DNA from: Paenibacillus massiliensis 2301065 = DSM 16942
GTDB taxonomy: Bacteria; Bacillota; Bacilli; Paenibacillales; Paenibacillaceae
Length of the DNA: 64,000 nucleotides
Assembly: GCF_000377505.1 (NCBI RefSeq)
Contig: NZ_KB898195.1
Coordinates: 62,001-126,000, forward strand
Direction of reading: 5' to 3'
Part shown: piece by piece, positions 26,019-35,364 of the stretch
How positions within the stretch are numbered: position 1 is the first letter of the stretch
How the letters are laid out: every line of letters begins with the position of its first letter
Position numbers and translations under genes: made by a program
The notes under the pieces: model-generated
The model's database searches: none
What the model saw: the letters and a program-made list of their open reading frames with translations, nothing else
What the model was told of the DNA's origin: nothing

Positions 26019-27683
26019 TCACCCCAGCCTGTCCTGAATGTCAGACTTCAGCACATCGGCTTTCGGACCATAGATGGCTTGAATCCCGTTATCCTTCTTA
26101 ATCAATCCAAGCGCTCCAAGCCTCTTCCATTCCGCTTCATTTCCCACCGCATTCACGTCGTTAACAGTAATTCTGAGACGTGTCATACATGCATCGACAT
26201 CTACAATGTTGGCGGGACCGCCAAGCACGGCAATGATTTGGGCTGGCAGATCGTCGTCAATGCCTGCTGCCGCAGCTTCATTATCCAACACACCATCGCT
26301 GGAAGAATCTGTATTATTGGACTCTTCATCCGTATAGTTCCCAAGTCGTCCCGGAGTAGCCAGCTTGAATTTTCCAATCATAAAGTAAGCAATGAAGTAC
26401 GAGACGGCAAAGAACACAATTGTCGTGATGACAAAGTTAATAATATCCGTTACCAGACCGGCATTGATCGACAGCGGAATTCTCGTCAGTAGCTCGATCA
26501 TCCCGAACGAGTGAAGTCTTAAATGAATGATATCGGCCATGCCAAAGGCCAAACCGGTAACCACTGCATATACCCCGTAAAGAAGCGGTGCAGCGAACAT
26601 GAACATGAATTCAAGTGGTTCTGTCACCCCCGTCAAAAATACAGCCAGACCGGCAGACAGGAACATGGACTTGTATTTGGATCGCTTGTCTTTATCCACT
26701 CTGCGGTACATAGCAAGGGCAATCCCCATCAGAATGCCTGCGCCCGTGATCATCTGCCCTACCTTGAAACGTGCTGGCGTTACCGTGTCAATGAGCTGTT
26801 GGTAAGCATGTGGATCGGTTCCATGCAGATGGGCCAGATCACTCGCCCAAGCAAGCCATAACGGATCTTGTCCAGCTACAGTACTGCCGGCATTACTGCC
26901 TGTAAGTACGGTGTATACTCCTCCAAGCTCCGTATAGTTTACCGGGATTGTCAGCATATGATGAAGTCCGAATGGAAGAAGGATGCGCTCCAGTGTTCCA
27001 TAGAGAAAAGGAGCAATGAACGGCGCAGACTCACTGGAAGTTGCAAGCCATTTACCGAAGCTGTTGATCCCCGTCTGAACAAACGGCCAGAACGCAGACA
27101 TTCCTATGGCGACGATGACAGACCATAAGATGACGACGAACGGAACAAACCGTTTTCCGTTAAAAAAGGCAAGGGATTCAGGAAGTTTTCGGAAGTTATA
27201 GTATTTATTGAAGATGACCGCTCCAAGAAAACCGGAAATAATACCGACAAACACACCCATATTGAGCGCCGGGGCACCAAGCACTGAGGTAAAGTATCCA
27301 TTCACCGTTATCATTTGACCAAACAACGTCGTTGTCGTGGCCCCCTCCTGTGAAAGCATAGGATTCGATACTCCCAGGATAGTACCTGTCGTTATGTTAA
27401 TCAGAATAAAAGCGAGCAGCGCTGCGAATGCACCCCCTGCCCTCTCCTTAGCCCACGATCCACCAATAGCCACAGCGAATAGGATATGAAGGTTATTTAT
27501 AATACTCCATCCAAGATTCTCCATAACGCCGCCAACTGTAACCAGAAATGCGACATTTTCCGAGAGCATTGCAATGACTTTTCCCAATGAAATCATGATC
27601 CCGGCAGCCGGCATCACAGCAACGACGACAAGCAATGACTTACCGAATTTCTGCCAAAACTCAAAAGACAGAAGCTTTTTCAT
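26019..27683 (-). CDS. malT: PTS glucose/maltose-type permease, EIICB
   Basis: A 554-residue PTS protein. Residues 1 to about 430 form EIIC, with about ten membrane segments and the ILLPFGLHHMLTIPVNYTE region around the sugar site. After an acidic linker, the C-terminal EIIB has its phosphocysteine in VDACMTRLRITV. No EIIA is present, so a separate glucose-type EIIA must supply phosphate. In the maltose phosphorylase locus, maltose is the expected sugar, entering as maltose 6'-phosphate. ATG 27683 is chosen because AGGAGG lies seven bases upstream. The mapP gene follows directly. Confidence 0.88.
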   Translation of the reverse strand: MKKLLSFEFWQKFGKSLLVVVAVMPAAGIMISLGKVIAMLSENVAFLVTVGGVMENLGWSIINNLHILFAVAIGGSWAKERAGGAFAALLAFILINITTGTILGVSNPMLSQEGATTTTLFGQMITVNGYFTSVLGAPALNMGVFVGIISGFLGAVIFNKYYNFRKLPESLAFFNGKRFVPFVVILWSVIVAIGMSAFWPFVQTGINSFGKWLATSSESAPFIAPFLYGTLERILLPFGLHHMLTIPVNYTELGGVYTVLTGSNAGSTVAGQDPLWLAWASDLAHLHGTDPHAYQQLIDTVTPARFKVGQMITGAGILMGIALAMYRRVDKDKRSKYKSMFLSAGLAVFLTGVTEPLEFMFMFAAPLLYGVYAVVTGLAFGMADIIHLRLHSFGMIELLTRIPLSINAGLVTDIINFVITTIVFFAVSYFIAYFMIGKFKLATPGRLGNYTDEESNNTDSSSDGVLDNEAAAAGIDDDLPAQIIAVLGGPANIVDVDACMTRLRITVNDVNAVGNEAEWKRLGALGLIKKDNGIQAIYGPKADVLKSDIQDRLG

Positions 27684-27753
27684 ATGCATACCTCCTGTAT
27701 TTTTATTGTGCAACCTTCTAATTACTGCAAGGCAGTTGAAAACGAAACAATGA

Positions 27754-27768
27754 TAAAAACGGTTTCAT
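27754..27768 (-). promoter_or_regulatory. Putative CcpA cre site in the malT leader
   Basis: On the minus strand ATGAAACCGTTTTTA matches the cre consensus WTGNAANCGNWNNCW at all but one fixed position. It lies between the malT promoter and start codon, where CcpA could block elongation. Confidence 0.5.
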
Positions 27769-27828
27769 TTCCGATCTTGCTTTTGCTTAGGCTAAGCGAA
27801 GAGGCTGTGCAATAATGCGCAAAATTAA

Positions 27829-27842
27829 TGCAACCGATTGCA
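27829..27842 (-). promoter_or_regulatory. MalR-type operator at the malT promoter
   Basis: TGCAATCGGTTGCA (minus strand), a near-perfect palindrome with the central CG typical of LacI-family sites. It lies just downstream of the -10 box. The identical 14-mer occurs at the malP promoter (29257-29270). Confidence 0.85.
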
Positions 27843-27847
27843 TAGAT

Positions 27848-27877
27848 ATTATAAGTTTATTCTCTTTCTTTTGGCAA
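27848..27877 (-). promoter_or_regulatory. malT promoter
   Basis: A -35 TTGCCA (27872-27877) and -10 TATAAT (27848-27853) are separated by 18 bases on the minus strand. The operator abuts its downstream side. The rest of the 27684-28161 gap shows no gene. Confidence 0.7.
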
Positions 27878-28161
27878 CTCATTTTTTTGAAGTCGATGAA
27901 TACAGGGAGTCCGTCTTCAAACTCAGCCCCACAGATGAATAACATTGTGTACTGCATTCCGTTCTGCTAACCTGAACATGAGACGTTGCTCTTGCTCTCC
28001 TCTACACGATGGTTACTCATCTTTCCATTGCAACTAAAGGAGCAGGGATATCTCTGTTTTTTTCGAGATTAGGCTTTTTCTTGGATCATCTGTTTGATAT
28101 GACAAGTTATGTGTGTATGATTAATATAAAAACGAATACTGTAAGTAAAGGAGGACGAGCG

Positions 28162-29172
28162 ATGGCAGTAACCATTAAAGACATTGCTAAACGTGCGAAT
28201 GTTGCCACTTCCACCGTGTCCCGTGTCCTTCAGGACAGCCCAAAAATCAGTGAGGCTACCAAAGCGCGGGTTCGTAAAGAGATGAAGGCACTCGGATACG
28301 AGCCGAACTATTCGGCCCAAAGCTTAGCGAACCGAATGACGCAATCTCTGGGCATTATAATGCCTGAGGCGGATGTATCTATATTCCAGAATCCATTCTT
28401 TCTTGAGAGTATCCGGGGAATCAGTGAATTGGCTAATGAGAAAAATTTTACAATGGCGATTGTCACCGGCAAGGATAGCGACGAGGTGCTGACACGCGTC
28501 AAAACGATGACAAGAGCCAACCGAGTAGATGGGTTTATCGTGCTGTATTCCAAGCCTGATGACCCTGTCGTTGATTTTTTCCATAGCGAGAAAATACCTT
28601 ATACCGTCATCGGCAAGCCTCAGCAATATGTCAGCGAAACAACACATGTCGATAACGATAACTTTCAGGCAGGAAAAGACGTTGTCCACTATTTGACCGA
28701 GCTTGGACATCGGCATATCGCTTACGTGGGTGCCGATATCGTACGAACGGTTCATAAGGAACGGGTTCGGGGCTATCATGCAGCGCTTGAAGAAAAAAAG
28801 CTTGCCGTCAATGCCGATTATGTCCTGGGTACAGATTTTACCAACGAGGACATCTCTAGGCTGTTCTCACTGACCATCCCACCGACCGCCATCATTGTAG
28901 GAGACGACATGGCGGCACTGCCATTGCAGAAGGCACTTCATCCGCTCGGGGTCTTAGTTCCGGACCATTGCTCTCTGATCAGCTTTAATAATTTGACTTT
29001 GGCAGATATGATGAATCCTCCTCTCACCTCGGTCGATATTGATATTTTCACGCTCGGCTTTCAGGCAGCCAAAAGCTTGATTGAACAAATACAGGACCCT
29101 ACAGAAATAACAAAACACATTATTGTGCCTCATCGGATCATCGAACGCGAATCGTGCATAAAATATCACTGA
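28162..29172 (+). CDS. malR: LacI-family repressor of the maltose locus
   Basis: A 336-residue LacI/GalR regulator. The N-terminal helix-turn-helix is clear: VTIKDIAKRANVATSTVSRV. The effector-binding domain follows (SLGIIMPEADVSIFQNPFF, then DGFIVLYSKPDDP). ATG 28162 lies after AAAGGAGG; the longer upstream frame lacks a ribosome site. It is divergent from malT and precedes malP. Identical palindromes at both flanking promoters are its likely operators, with maltose or a derivative as inducer. Regulation of these two promoters is inferred from position. Confidence 0.9.
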   Translation: MAVTIKDIAKRANVATSTVSRVLQDSPKISEATKARVRKEMKALGYEPNYSAQSLANRMTQSLGIIMPEADVSIFQNPFFLESIRGISELANEKNFTMAIVTGKDSDEVLTRVKTMTRANRVDGFIVLYSKPDDPVVDFFHSEKIPYTVIGKPQQYVSETTHVDNDNFQAGKDVVHYLTELGHRHIAYVGADIVRTVHKERVRGYHAALEEKKLAVNADYVLGTDFTNEDISRLFSLTIPPTAIIVGDDMAALPLQKALHPLGVLVPDHCSLISFNNLTLADMMNPPLTSVDIDIFTLGFQAAKSLIEQIQDPTEITKHIIVPHRIIERESCIKYH

Positions 29173-29214
29173 AAATAGTTAGCGAACATAAAAGAAGCCC
29201 ATACTCGAAACGTG

Positions 29215-29247
29215 AACTGTTTGTATCTCGATACAAACAGTTTTTTT
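29215..29247 (+). terminator. Terminator after malR
   Basis: AACTGTTTGTAT pairs perfectly with ATACAAACAGTT around a CTCG loop, followed by a T run. It ends just before the malP -35 box. Confidence 0.92.
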
Positions 29248-29249
29248 GT

Positions 29250-29279
29250 TTGACAATGCAATCGGTTGCACAATATACT
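29250..29279 (+). promoter_or_regulatory. malP promoter with embedded MalR operator
   Basis: A -35 TTGACA (29250-29255) and -10 TATACT (29274-29279) are 18 bases apart. The operator TGCAATCGGTTGCA occupies 29257-29270, filling the spacer, so a bound repressor would exclude RNA polymerase. Confidence 0.88.
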
Positions 29280-29390
29280 TGGTATCGCAGCCTGATGATA
29301 CACCTTCGTCGTTTTCAATTTACTAACTTAACAGCTCCACAAATTATCAATTTACCCATCGTGACGTTCACGCTCATAAGGAGGAATTAC

Positions 29391-31679
29391 ATGTCTTATA
29401 AACGTATTTTTGATGTTGATGCCTGGAAATTGACGACCACCAAGCTTCATAAAGATAACATGCGCCTACAGGAAAGCCTGACCTCAATCGGCAACGGTTA
29501 CATGGGCATGCGCGGAAATTTCGAAGAAGCATATTCCGGCGACCATCACCAGGGCACTTACATCGCCGGTGTATGGTTTCCGGATAAGACAAAAGTGGGT
29601 TGGTGGAAGAATGGCTACCCACAATATTTCGGAAAAGTAATCAATGCCATGAATTTTATCGGGATCCGTGTCCTAATCAATAATGAAGAAGTAGACTTGT
29701 TCAAGGATAACGTGACTGACTTCTATCAGGAGTTGGACATGAAGGAAGGCATTCTGCGCCGTTCATTCACCGTTAATGGTAAGGTGCACATCAGAACGGA
29801 GCGCTTTCTGAGCATTGCAAAGCTGGAGATGTGCCTGATTGATTACTGTGTAACCAATCTGACTCAGGACAATATGAAGATTGAGTTAATCCCTTTCCTG
29901 GATGCCAATACGACAAATGAAGATGCCAACTATGAAGAAAGCTTCTGGATCGAGGAGGCACGTAAAATTGGGGATCCTTGCATAAGTCTTGCTGCCACGA
30001 CAAAAGAAAATCAATTTGGTATTGAACGCTTTACTGTCAATGCAACGATGGGAATTGTAACGGATAACGTCCTCTCCAAAACCAAAACCAGTGAAGTAGA
30101 CAGCCTATATGCTGCTGTTCACTACGTCTATGACATTGGGCCACATGGCTCAGCGAGTATCCAAAAATTTGTAGCTATTACCACAACGCGTGATATGAGT
30201 ATGGAACAGCTAATTCCTGCGGGAGAGAGCATAGTCATGGAAGCGCTAAACAGAGGTTACCCGATGCTAAGACAGGAGCATGTCAATGCATGGGCCGCTC
30301 GCTGGGAAAAAGCGGACATCGAAATTGAGGGCGATATTGAGGCACAGCAGGGAATCCGCTTTAATATTTTCCAGCTTTTCACCACCTACTACGGTCATGA
30401 TAAGAGGCTAAATATTGGCCCCAAAGGCTTTACCGGGGAAAAATACGGCGGTGCAACGTACTGGGACACCGAGGCCTATGCCATTCCTATGTACCTGGCA
30501 GTTGCCGACAAGCACGTAACTGAGAACCTGCTCCACTACCGATACAATCAGCTTACCGGGGCACATCACAATGCGCGCCAACAGGGATTGCAGGGTGCAC
30601 TGTATCCGATGGTAACGTTCACTGGCGTTGAATGTCACAATGAGTGGGAAATTACGTTTGAGGAGATTCATCGTAACGGCGCCATTGCCTATGCAATCTA
30701 CAATTATACGAATTATACCGGAGACACTCATTACCTGAAAAATCAAGGAATTGAAGTGTTGGTCGAAATCAGCCGATTCTGGGCAGACCGCGTTCATTTC
30801 TCCACTCGTCATGATCAGTACATGATTCATGGTGTAACCGGACCGAACGAGTACGAAAATAATGTCAACAATAACTGGTATACCAATAAAATGGCGGCCT
30901 GGGTGTTGAGCTATACCATACAGAGCCTTCCGAAAGTATCCGATGCCAGAAAGCAGGAGCTCGGCATAACAGAGGAAGAAATGAAGAAATGGCAGGACAT
31001 CATTGATCGCATGTACTTTCCTTACGATGAGGAGCGGAAGGTATTTGTTCAGCATGACACGTTCCTGGATAAGGAACTTCGTACCGTATCGTCTCTTAAC
31101 GAAGATGAGCTTCCGCTCAATCAGAAATGGTCCTGGGATAAGATCTTGCGTTCCCCCTTCATCAAACAGGCCGATGTTTTGCAGGGTATATATTTTTTCG
31201 GCGACCAGTTCACATTGGAAGAAAAAGAACGCAACTTCAAATTCTACGAGCCGATGACTGTGCACGAGTCTTCCCTCTCCCCATCCATTCATGCTGTACT
31301 GGCTGCTGAGTTGAAGATGGAAAGGAAAGCAGTAGAGATGTACAAACGTACGGCTCGCCTGGATCTCGACAACTACAATAACGATACCGAGGACGGCTTG
31401 CACATCACATCCATGACCGGAAGCTGGCTGGCCATCGTTCAAGGCTTTGCTGGCATGCGCACGTATAACGAGACACTCAGCTTCTCTCCGTTCCTGCCCA
31501 AGGACTGGACAAAATACAAATTTCACATCAATTATCGCGATCGTCTCCTGAACATCAGTGTGGAGCAGAACGAGGTTACAATCACTCTGATAACTGGGGC
31601 GCCACTGACTATGAAATTGTACGGGAAGGATGTCCTCATTACGGGCGAAGCTGCATTAGTGACAGCCCTTACTTCATAA
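29391..31679 (+). CDS. malP: Maltose phosphorylase, GH65
   Basis: A 762-residue cytoplasmic GH65 enzyme of the usual length. It phosphorolyses maltose to glucose and beta-glucose 1-phosphate. Seen: N-terminal ESLTSIGNGYMGMRGNFEE, the catalytic-domain segment ATYWDTEAYAIPMYL, and the general-acid Glu in GVTGPNEYENNVNNN. ATG 29391 follows AAGGAGG. The downstream beta-phosphoglucomutase uses its product. Closely related kojibiose or trehalose phosphorylases are alternatives, but the PTS and MapP-like genes point to maltose. Confidence 0.93.
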   Translation: MSYKRIFDVDAWKLTTTKLHKDNMRLQESLTSIGNGYMGMRGNFEEAYSGDHHQGTYIAGVWFPDKTKVGWWKNGYPQYFGKVINAMNFIGIRVLINNEEVDLFKDNVTDFYQELDMKEGILRRSFTVNGKVHIRTERFLSIAKLEMCLIDYCVTNLTQDNMKIELIPFLDANTTNEDANYEESFWIEEARKIGDPCISLAATTKENQFGIERFTVNATMGIVTDNVLSKTKTSEVDSLYAAVHYVYDIGPHGSASIQKFVAITTTRDMSMEQLIPAGESIVMEALNRGYPMLRQEHVNAWAARWEKADIEIEGDIEAQQGIRFNIFQLFTTYYGHDKRLNIGPKGFTGEKYGGATYWDTEAYAIPMYLAVADKHVTENLLHYRYNQLTGAHHNARQQGLQGALYPMVTFTGVECHNEWEITFEEIHRNGAIAYAIYNYTNYTGDTHYLKNQGIEVLVEISRFWADRVHFSTRHDQYMIHGVTGPNEYENNVNNNWYTNKMAAWVLSYTIQSLPKVSDARKQELGITEEEMKKWQDIIDRMYFPYDEERKVFVQHDTFLDKELRTVSSLNEDELPLNQKWSWDKILRSPFIKQADVLQGIYFFGDQFTLEEKERNFKFYEPMTVHESSLSPSIHAVLAAELKMERKAVEMYKRTARLDLDNYNNDTEDGLHITSMTGSWLAIVQGFAGMRTYNETLSFSPFLPKDWTKYKFHINYRDRLLNISVEQNEVTITLITGAPLTMKLYGKDVLITGEAALVTALTS

Positions 31680-31698
31680 GCGAAGAAAGGAGAAACAA

Positions 31699-32367
31699 AT
31701 GATGCAGACATTGAAAGCAGTTATTTTTGATCTGGATGGAGTCATTACCGATACAGCAGAGTACCATTACCTTGCCTGGGAGAACCTCGCCAATGAGCTG
31801 GGGCTTCCTTTCGATAGACAGTTTAACGAGAAATTGAAGGGCGTAAGCCGCATGGAATCTCTTGAACTTATTCTCTCCCTCAGGGATACCGTGTACACGG
31901 ACGAGCAAAAGCATAGGCTTGCTGTAAAGAAAAATGAGGTCTACAAAGAAATGATCAAAAAAATAACACCGGCCGATCTGCTGCCTGGCATTGAGAACTT
32001 GCTAATGGAGCTGCGAGAAGCAGGCATTCGTACGGCCCTTGCTTCCGCCAGCAAGAATGCTCCCTTTATTCTGGACCGTCTGGAGGCCGCTCATTACCTA
32101 GACCACGTTGTTGACGTGAATATGATTGCAAGCGGCAAACCGGACCCGGAGATTTTTCTAACCGGTGCAGCAAGACTGGGTGTAGAACCCACCCAATGCA
32201 TAGGCATTGAGGATGCTGAAGCAGGCATTCAGGCAATCCTTGCCGCTGGGATGTATGCCGTGGGCGTCGGGGCACCGGCACAGATGCAGAAAGCAGATCT
32301 GATCGTTTCATCCACAGCAGAGCTCTCTTTATCTCTGCTTCAATCCAACTTTAAGAAAAAATCCTGA
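31699..32367 (+). CDS. pgmB: Beta-phosphoglucomutase
   Basis: A 222-residue HAD-superfamily enzyme converting beta-glucose 1-phosphate to glucose 6-phosphate. Motif I with the nucleophile reads VIFDLDGVITDTAEYHYLAW; motif II/III segments are ALASASKNAP and SGKPDPEIFL, and motif IV is IGIEDAEAGIQA. It starts 19 bases after malP with AAAGGAG upstream and completes the maltose route. A hairpin at the edge of a decayed IS follows. Confidence 0.94.
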   Translation: MMQTLKAVIFDLDGVITDTAEYHYLAWENLANELGLPFDRQFNEKLKGVSRMESLELILSLRDTVYTDEQKHRLAVKKNEVYKEMIKKITPADLLPGIENLLMELREAGIRTALASASKNAPFILDRLEAAHYLDHVVDVNMIASGKPDPEIFLTGAARLGVEPTQCIGIEDAEAGIQAILAAGMYAVGVGAPAQMQKADLIVSSTAELSLSLLQSNFKKKS

Positions 32368-32513
32368 ATTCTCGACTGAAGAGCCACGCGAGTATAAGAG
32401 TAATAGAGGCTGCTTCCATAAGCTTGATTGATGATGTGTCCTTGCACTACCCATCAACAAAAAGCAGTGTGAGCAGTATTAACGCAGCACAACAGCGATC
32501 CTTTCCGTCAAGA

Positions 32514-32553
32514 GGGTGTCCCAAAAGCCATGAAATGGCTGCTTGGGACGCCC
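32514..32553 (+). terminator. Hairpin downstream of pgmB, at the left edge of an IS remnant
   Basis: GGGTGTCCCA...GGGACGCCC forms a stem, extended by AGCCAT/TGGCT pairing, followed by TTTGGTTTT. It probably ends the malP-pgmB transcript, though it seems to derive from the IS end. Confidence 0.6.
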
Positions 32554-32613
32554 TTTGGTTTTAGACTAGGATATACTTAGGCACTTCGAGAGAACGCTCC
32601 GTGAAACGGACCG

Positions 32614-33287
32614 TTGTTACAATCGCTGTTGTCCCCACTTACCAAAGTCATCATTTACGCCTACACTCAGCGTATATATTCCTCCCTCCAAATCGCCAAA
32701 TCCATCCGGGACAACATCCTCTTCATGTGGCTCGCTGAACGGCAGAGGCCAGACTTTCGTACCTTGAGCCGCTTCCGTTCCCAGCGGATGAAGAGCGTTC
32801 TCGAAGCCGTATTTACCGCCGTGCTTCAGTTTCTGGCTGACGAAAAATACGTTTCCTTGGAGCAGTACTTTGTGGAACGGAACCAAAATCGAGGCCAATG
32901 CTAATACGAAATTCGGAAGCGTCATTACCGAAGTCAGAGCTGCGAAGGATGTCCGCTAAAAGAAAGCTGCACGAAGACAAGGGGAAATCGGGAAGTCGTG
33001 GTGAGCTTGGAACGGTTACGCTATCAGAGGCAGGCTCGGGAAATGCTGCAAAGCGAGGAAAGATACCTCTTATCCGTACGCCGAATGACAGAGCCAGAAA
33101 GCGTATTTGGACAACTGAAGAACAACCGGGGCTTCCGGCGATTCTGCTTCGCGGCATCGAAAAAGTGACGCTGGAGGTCGGCTGGCTTTCGCTCGCCCAT
33201 AATCTATTGAAGCAAGCTGCAAATGACCAAAAACGCGGGCAGCGATTCTCCATTAACGGGCGAATCGCTGCTCTATTGACGTTTTAA
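32614..33287 (+). pseudogene. IS1182-type transposase remnant
   Basis: Frame one, about 32647-32904, keeps the N-terminal transposase segment (IIYAYTQRIYSSLQIAKSIR, then LAERQRPDFRTLSRFRSQRM). After a break, C-terminal pieces follow in two frames: EPESVFGQLKNNRGFRR and then LLRGIEKVTLEVGWLSLAHN in another. The start, the middle and part of the catalytic core are missing, so it cannot be active. Confidence 0.85.
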
Positions 33288-33501
33288 GCTTTTGGGAAGA
33301 CGAAGGGCCTGTCTCCGCCAGTAGAATATCTACTTATGAGACAGCCCCTTGAGCGTGTCTATACCCACATTTGATCTGGTTAAGGAACTATTATCATGGA
33401 TGGGCTGTAGCTAAAATGCTCAGTACGCTATAATGATGCATATCTTATCCCACTGCTGCACGTTAATGATAACGCTTTATTTTTCGGACAAGGAGGGCCC
33501 C

Positions 33502-34326
33502 ATGACCCCTGATTATCTATTTGAAATCGAGCAGGTTCGGCGTACAGAGCAATTCGATATGATGACCGACCATTTCCATGATTCGTACGAGATTTACTAT
33601 TTGCTGGACGGTGAGCGATATTATTATATTCATAATCGCCTATATGCCTTGCAGGCTGGGGATCTGATTGTCATTAACAAAAATGAACTTCATCGCACCA
33701 CGAACAAAGGCCCGGCGGGACACGAGCGTATACTGATCAACTTCGATGACCGCTTCATACGTAAGGCACTGGATATCCATCAGGATAGCCAGCCACTGCT
33801 ACCGAACCAGAACTTTCTTCTCCGCCCCGATTCGAGAGAGCGGGAGGCCATCCGGGAGATTATGTCAGCTATGCTGCGGGAGCAGGTGCAGGAGCTCTCC
33901 TTCAAGCTGCTCTGTCAGCAGTCTCTTCTTGTCCATCTTCTGATACTGATTCGCCGCATTCAGGCTGCAGGTCACTCGCCGATCATCCCCGAGCGAAGCG
34001 AGAAACAAGAGCGTGTGTATGAAATTATTGAGCATTTAAATCAGGAATACACCCGGCGCCTGACACTCGAAGACATTGCGGATGTCTTTTACATCAGTAG
34101 TCCGTACCTCTGTCGAATCTTCAAGGAGACCACCGGGTTCACGGTCATTGAATATTTGAATTATGTCCGCATTCGCCAGGCACAGGAGCTGCTACGTGAG
34201 ACAAGCTGGAGAGTAACCCGCATCGCTGAGAGCACGGGCTTCGACAGCCTCGCCCATTTCGGGAGGGTATTCAAGCAAATGACCGGTCGTACTCCACTGC
34301 AATACCGCAAGCAATACCAGATTTAA
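33502..34326 (+). CDS. AraC-family regulator with cupin domain
   Basis: A 274-residue regulator. The N-terminal cupin reads DHFHDSYEIYYLLDGERYYY. The C-terminal DNA-binding domain is clear (LEDIADVFYISSPYLCRIFK and ESTGFDSLAHFGRVFKQMTG). ATG 33502 follows AAGGAGGGCCCC. It lies alone after the IS remnant; a TATAAT at 33429-33434 may be its -10. Its target is unknown; the neighbouring S16 protease gene or a sugar gene elsewhere is possible. Confidence 0.88.
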   Translation: MTPDYLFEIEQVRRTEQFDMMTDHFHDSYEIYYLLDGERYYYIHNRLYALQAGDLIVINKNELHRTTNKGPAGHERILINFDDRFIRKALDIHQDSQPLLPNQNFLLRPDSREREAIREIMSAMLREQVQELSFKLLCQQSLLVHLLILIRRIQAAGHSPIIPERSEKQERVYEIIEHLNQEYTRRLTLEDIADVFYISSPYLCRIFKETTGFTVIEYLNYVRIRQAQELLRETSWRVTRIAESTGFDSLAHFGRVFKQMTGRTPLQYRKQYQI

Positions 34327-34536
34327 TACGAAAAGGCGGCTCCAGTGAAAAAATCACCGCTTACCGCTTACAGGTCCCCCTACACAATTGTGCAGGGACA
34401 ATCAGGCGCTTCCCAGGCATTTACAAGCCTTTCTACCCATATGAAGGAGGATACATATTCTGTAAAATAGTTTAGATGAGCATAGCAGCTCAACACCATT
34501 TTTGTACAGCATGAGAAGCGAAAGGTTGTGTAAGCC

Positions 34537-35352
34537 GTGAATATTGATAATCCTCCTGTTCGGACGTACTCCTGGGTGCGCCGGTTGCTGGAATATCTCA
34601 TCGTCTTCACTCTGCTTTTGATCCCGGCAGGAGCAACCTTCCTGTCATCCTGGTCTATGCCAGCGGAGTATACGCAGCCCTCCCCCTCCATCCCCGTCTC
34701 TGAGGTCGGCGTGCAGGGAAGTGTTCACTTTGCAGTAGTCGAGGGCGGATATACCGACAGTCTCATCGAGCGCTTGTTTGTGTATATGAATTATGATGGC
34801 GATTATCGCGATATTGCCTTTGAAGAAGTAGAAGCAGAGAGCTCCGAGGAGTATGCCGACGAATATCTGGAGACCGAAACCATGACATATACGCTGGAAC
34901 AGGCTGTCCATGCAGCCGCGGAGCTAAATGAAAACGAAGCTACCTACGAGCATGAGACTGATCCCGAGGTGGAAGCACAAAGGCTGAGTGAGCTAATGGA
35001 GCAGTTGGAGGGCTTCTATGGCAACTCGCTGGGCCTGATGGTGGCCGTAGGCTTGTATGAGGAAGAGAATGATGTCGACTTTTCCAAGGGTGGCACCCTT
35101 AAAATCTCGGGTACGGGTACCATGGAAGAGGATGGCTGGGTTGGTTCTATAGGAGGCCTGGAACAGAAGTTAATTGCCGCTGAAACTGAAGACGTGGACA
35201 TCTTCTTCGTCCCTGCTGATTATGAATGGTGGGGTGAGGACAGTAACGAAGCTGAAGCGGAACGGGTTAAGAAGGAACGAAATTTGCAATTCAAGATCGT
35301 CCCGGTGGAATCCTTATATGAAGCCATCGATTATTTATTGTATGAGACGTAG
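34537..35352 (+). CDS. Membrane-anchored Lon-type (S16) protease-like protein
   Basis: A 271-residue protein. One membrane segment (residues about 18-38) is followed by an acidic extracytoplasmic region. Residues about 165-270 match the Lon proteolytic domain of YlbL-type proteins: GNSLGLMVAVGLY carries the Ser nucleophile position and GSIGGLEQKLIAAE the Lys. The PDZ domain of YlbL proteins is absent; in its place is a Glu-rich stretch of about 60 residues. I infer an S16-like fold with a possibly intact Ser-Lys dyad; substrate unknown. It forms a likely operon with the next membrane protein (gap 12 bp). Confidence 0.72.
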   Translation: MNIDNPPVRTYSWVRRLLEYLIVFTLLLIPAGATFLSSWSMPAEYTQPSPSIPVSEVGVQGSVHFAVVEGGYTDSLIERLFVYMNYDGDYRDIAFEEVEAESSEEYADEYLETETMTYTLEQAVHAAAELNENEATYEHETDPEVEAQRLSELMEQLEGFYGNSLGLMVAVGLYEEENDVDFSKGGTLKISGTGTMEEDGWVGSIGGLEQKLIAAETEDVDIFFVPADYEWWGEDSNEAEAERVKKERNLQFKIVPVESLYEAIDYLLYET

Positions 35353-35364
35353 GAGGGCATCAGC

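Larger units (their letters stand above)
32514..33350 (+). mobile_element. Decayed IS1182-family insertion sequence
   Basis: The element is about 840 bp, roughly half the usual length. Its ends are related inverted repeats: GGGTGTCCCAAAAG at 32514-32527, and on the other strand GGGGCTGTCTCATAAG ending the right side at 33350. Inside are transposase pieces in shifted frames. No target-site duplication could be recognised. Confidence 0.75.

Noticed and set aside
30408..31526. A 372-codon open frame on the minus strand inside malP
   Set aside because: It lies fully antisense to a well-supported GH65 gene, has no ribosome site and no recognisable domain.
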